Positions 5,093-5,093 of a stretch of 5,093 nt of DNA are shown here, piece by piece; position 1 is the first letter of the stretch; every line of letters begins with the position of its first letter. The stretch is from Firm-13 sp964579245. GTDB lineage: Bacteria > Bacillota > Clostridia > Saccharofermentanales > Saccharofermentanaceae. The stretch covers positions 1-5,093 of the forward strand of contig CAZOFY010000100.1 in assembly GCA_964579245.1 (NCBI GenBank), read 5' to 3'. The notes below the pieces were generated by a model. The model had not been told where the DNA came from. It ran no database searches and saw only the letters and a list, made by a program, of their open reading frames with translations. A program made the position numbers and the translations under genes.

Positions 5093-5093
5093 T

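Overview
The window looks like chromosomal DNA of a low-to-mid GC Gram-positive anaerobe, probably Bacillota/Clostridia (for example Lachnospiraceae or the Eubacteriales 'Family XIII' group). This rests on protein style: a clostridial type of stand-alone AMP-forming acyl ligase, a small DUF3887-like lipoprotein, strong AGGAGG-type ribosome sites and sigma-A-like promoters. It is an inference; no rRNA or other marker gene is present. No tRNA, rRNA, CRISPR array, transposase or phage gene was seen.

Layout, left to right. Positions 1-391 carry no convincing gene. They are GC-rich and full of inverted repeats. Positions 392-2101 (-) encode a complete long-chain acyl-CoA/acyl-ACP synthetase-type AMP-binding enzyme. 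A short divergent region (2102-2250) follows. On the + strand it holds a promoter with the architecture of MerR-controlled promoters: a -35 box, a 19-bp spacer filled by a 17-bp dyad, and a -10 box. This promoter reads into a small lipoprotein gene (2251-2697, +). Converging on it is a six-segment membrane protein gene (2765-3515, -), broken into two frames by one extra base in a T6 run.

Positions 3516-3883 are non-coding. They contain a good promoter for the membrane protein, a second diverged copy of the same ~38-bp promoter/upstream block, and an intergenic element resembling one at 4906-4981. Then come two same-strand genes likely to form an operon: a DEDDh 3'-5' exonuclease (4278-4886, -) followed by a small ABM-type monooxygenase-like protein (3884-4180, -). 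A ~50-bp tandem duplication covers the exonuclease stop codon and the spacer up to the monooxygenase ribosome site. The right end (4887-5093) holds the exonuclease promoter and leader, and possibly the tail of another minus-strand gene.

The genes do not form one obvious pathway. They look like small independent transcription units: lipid activation, a regulated envelope lipoprotein, a decaying membrane protein, and a nuclease/monooxygenase pair. I did not find a clearly new multi-gene system. The most notable items are the MerR-type promoter on the lipoprotein, the tandem duplication at the operon junction, the duplicated promoter block, and the diverged intergenic elements.
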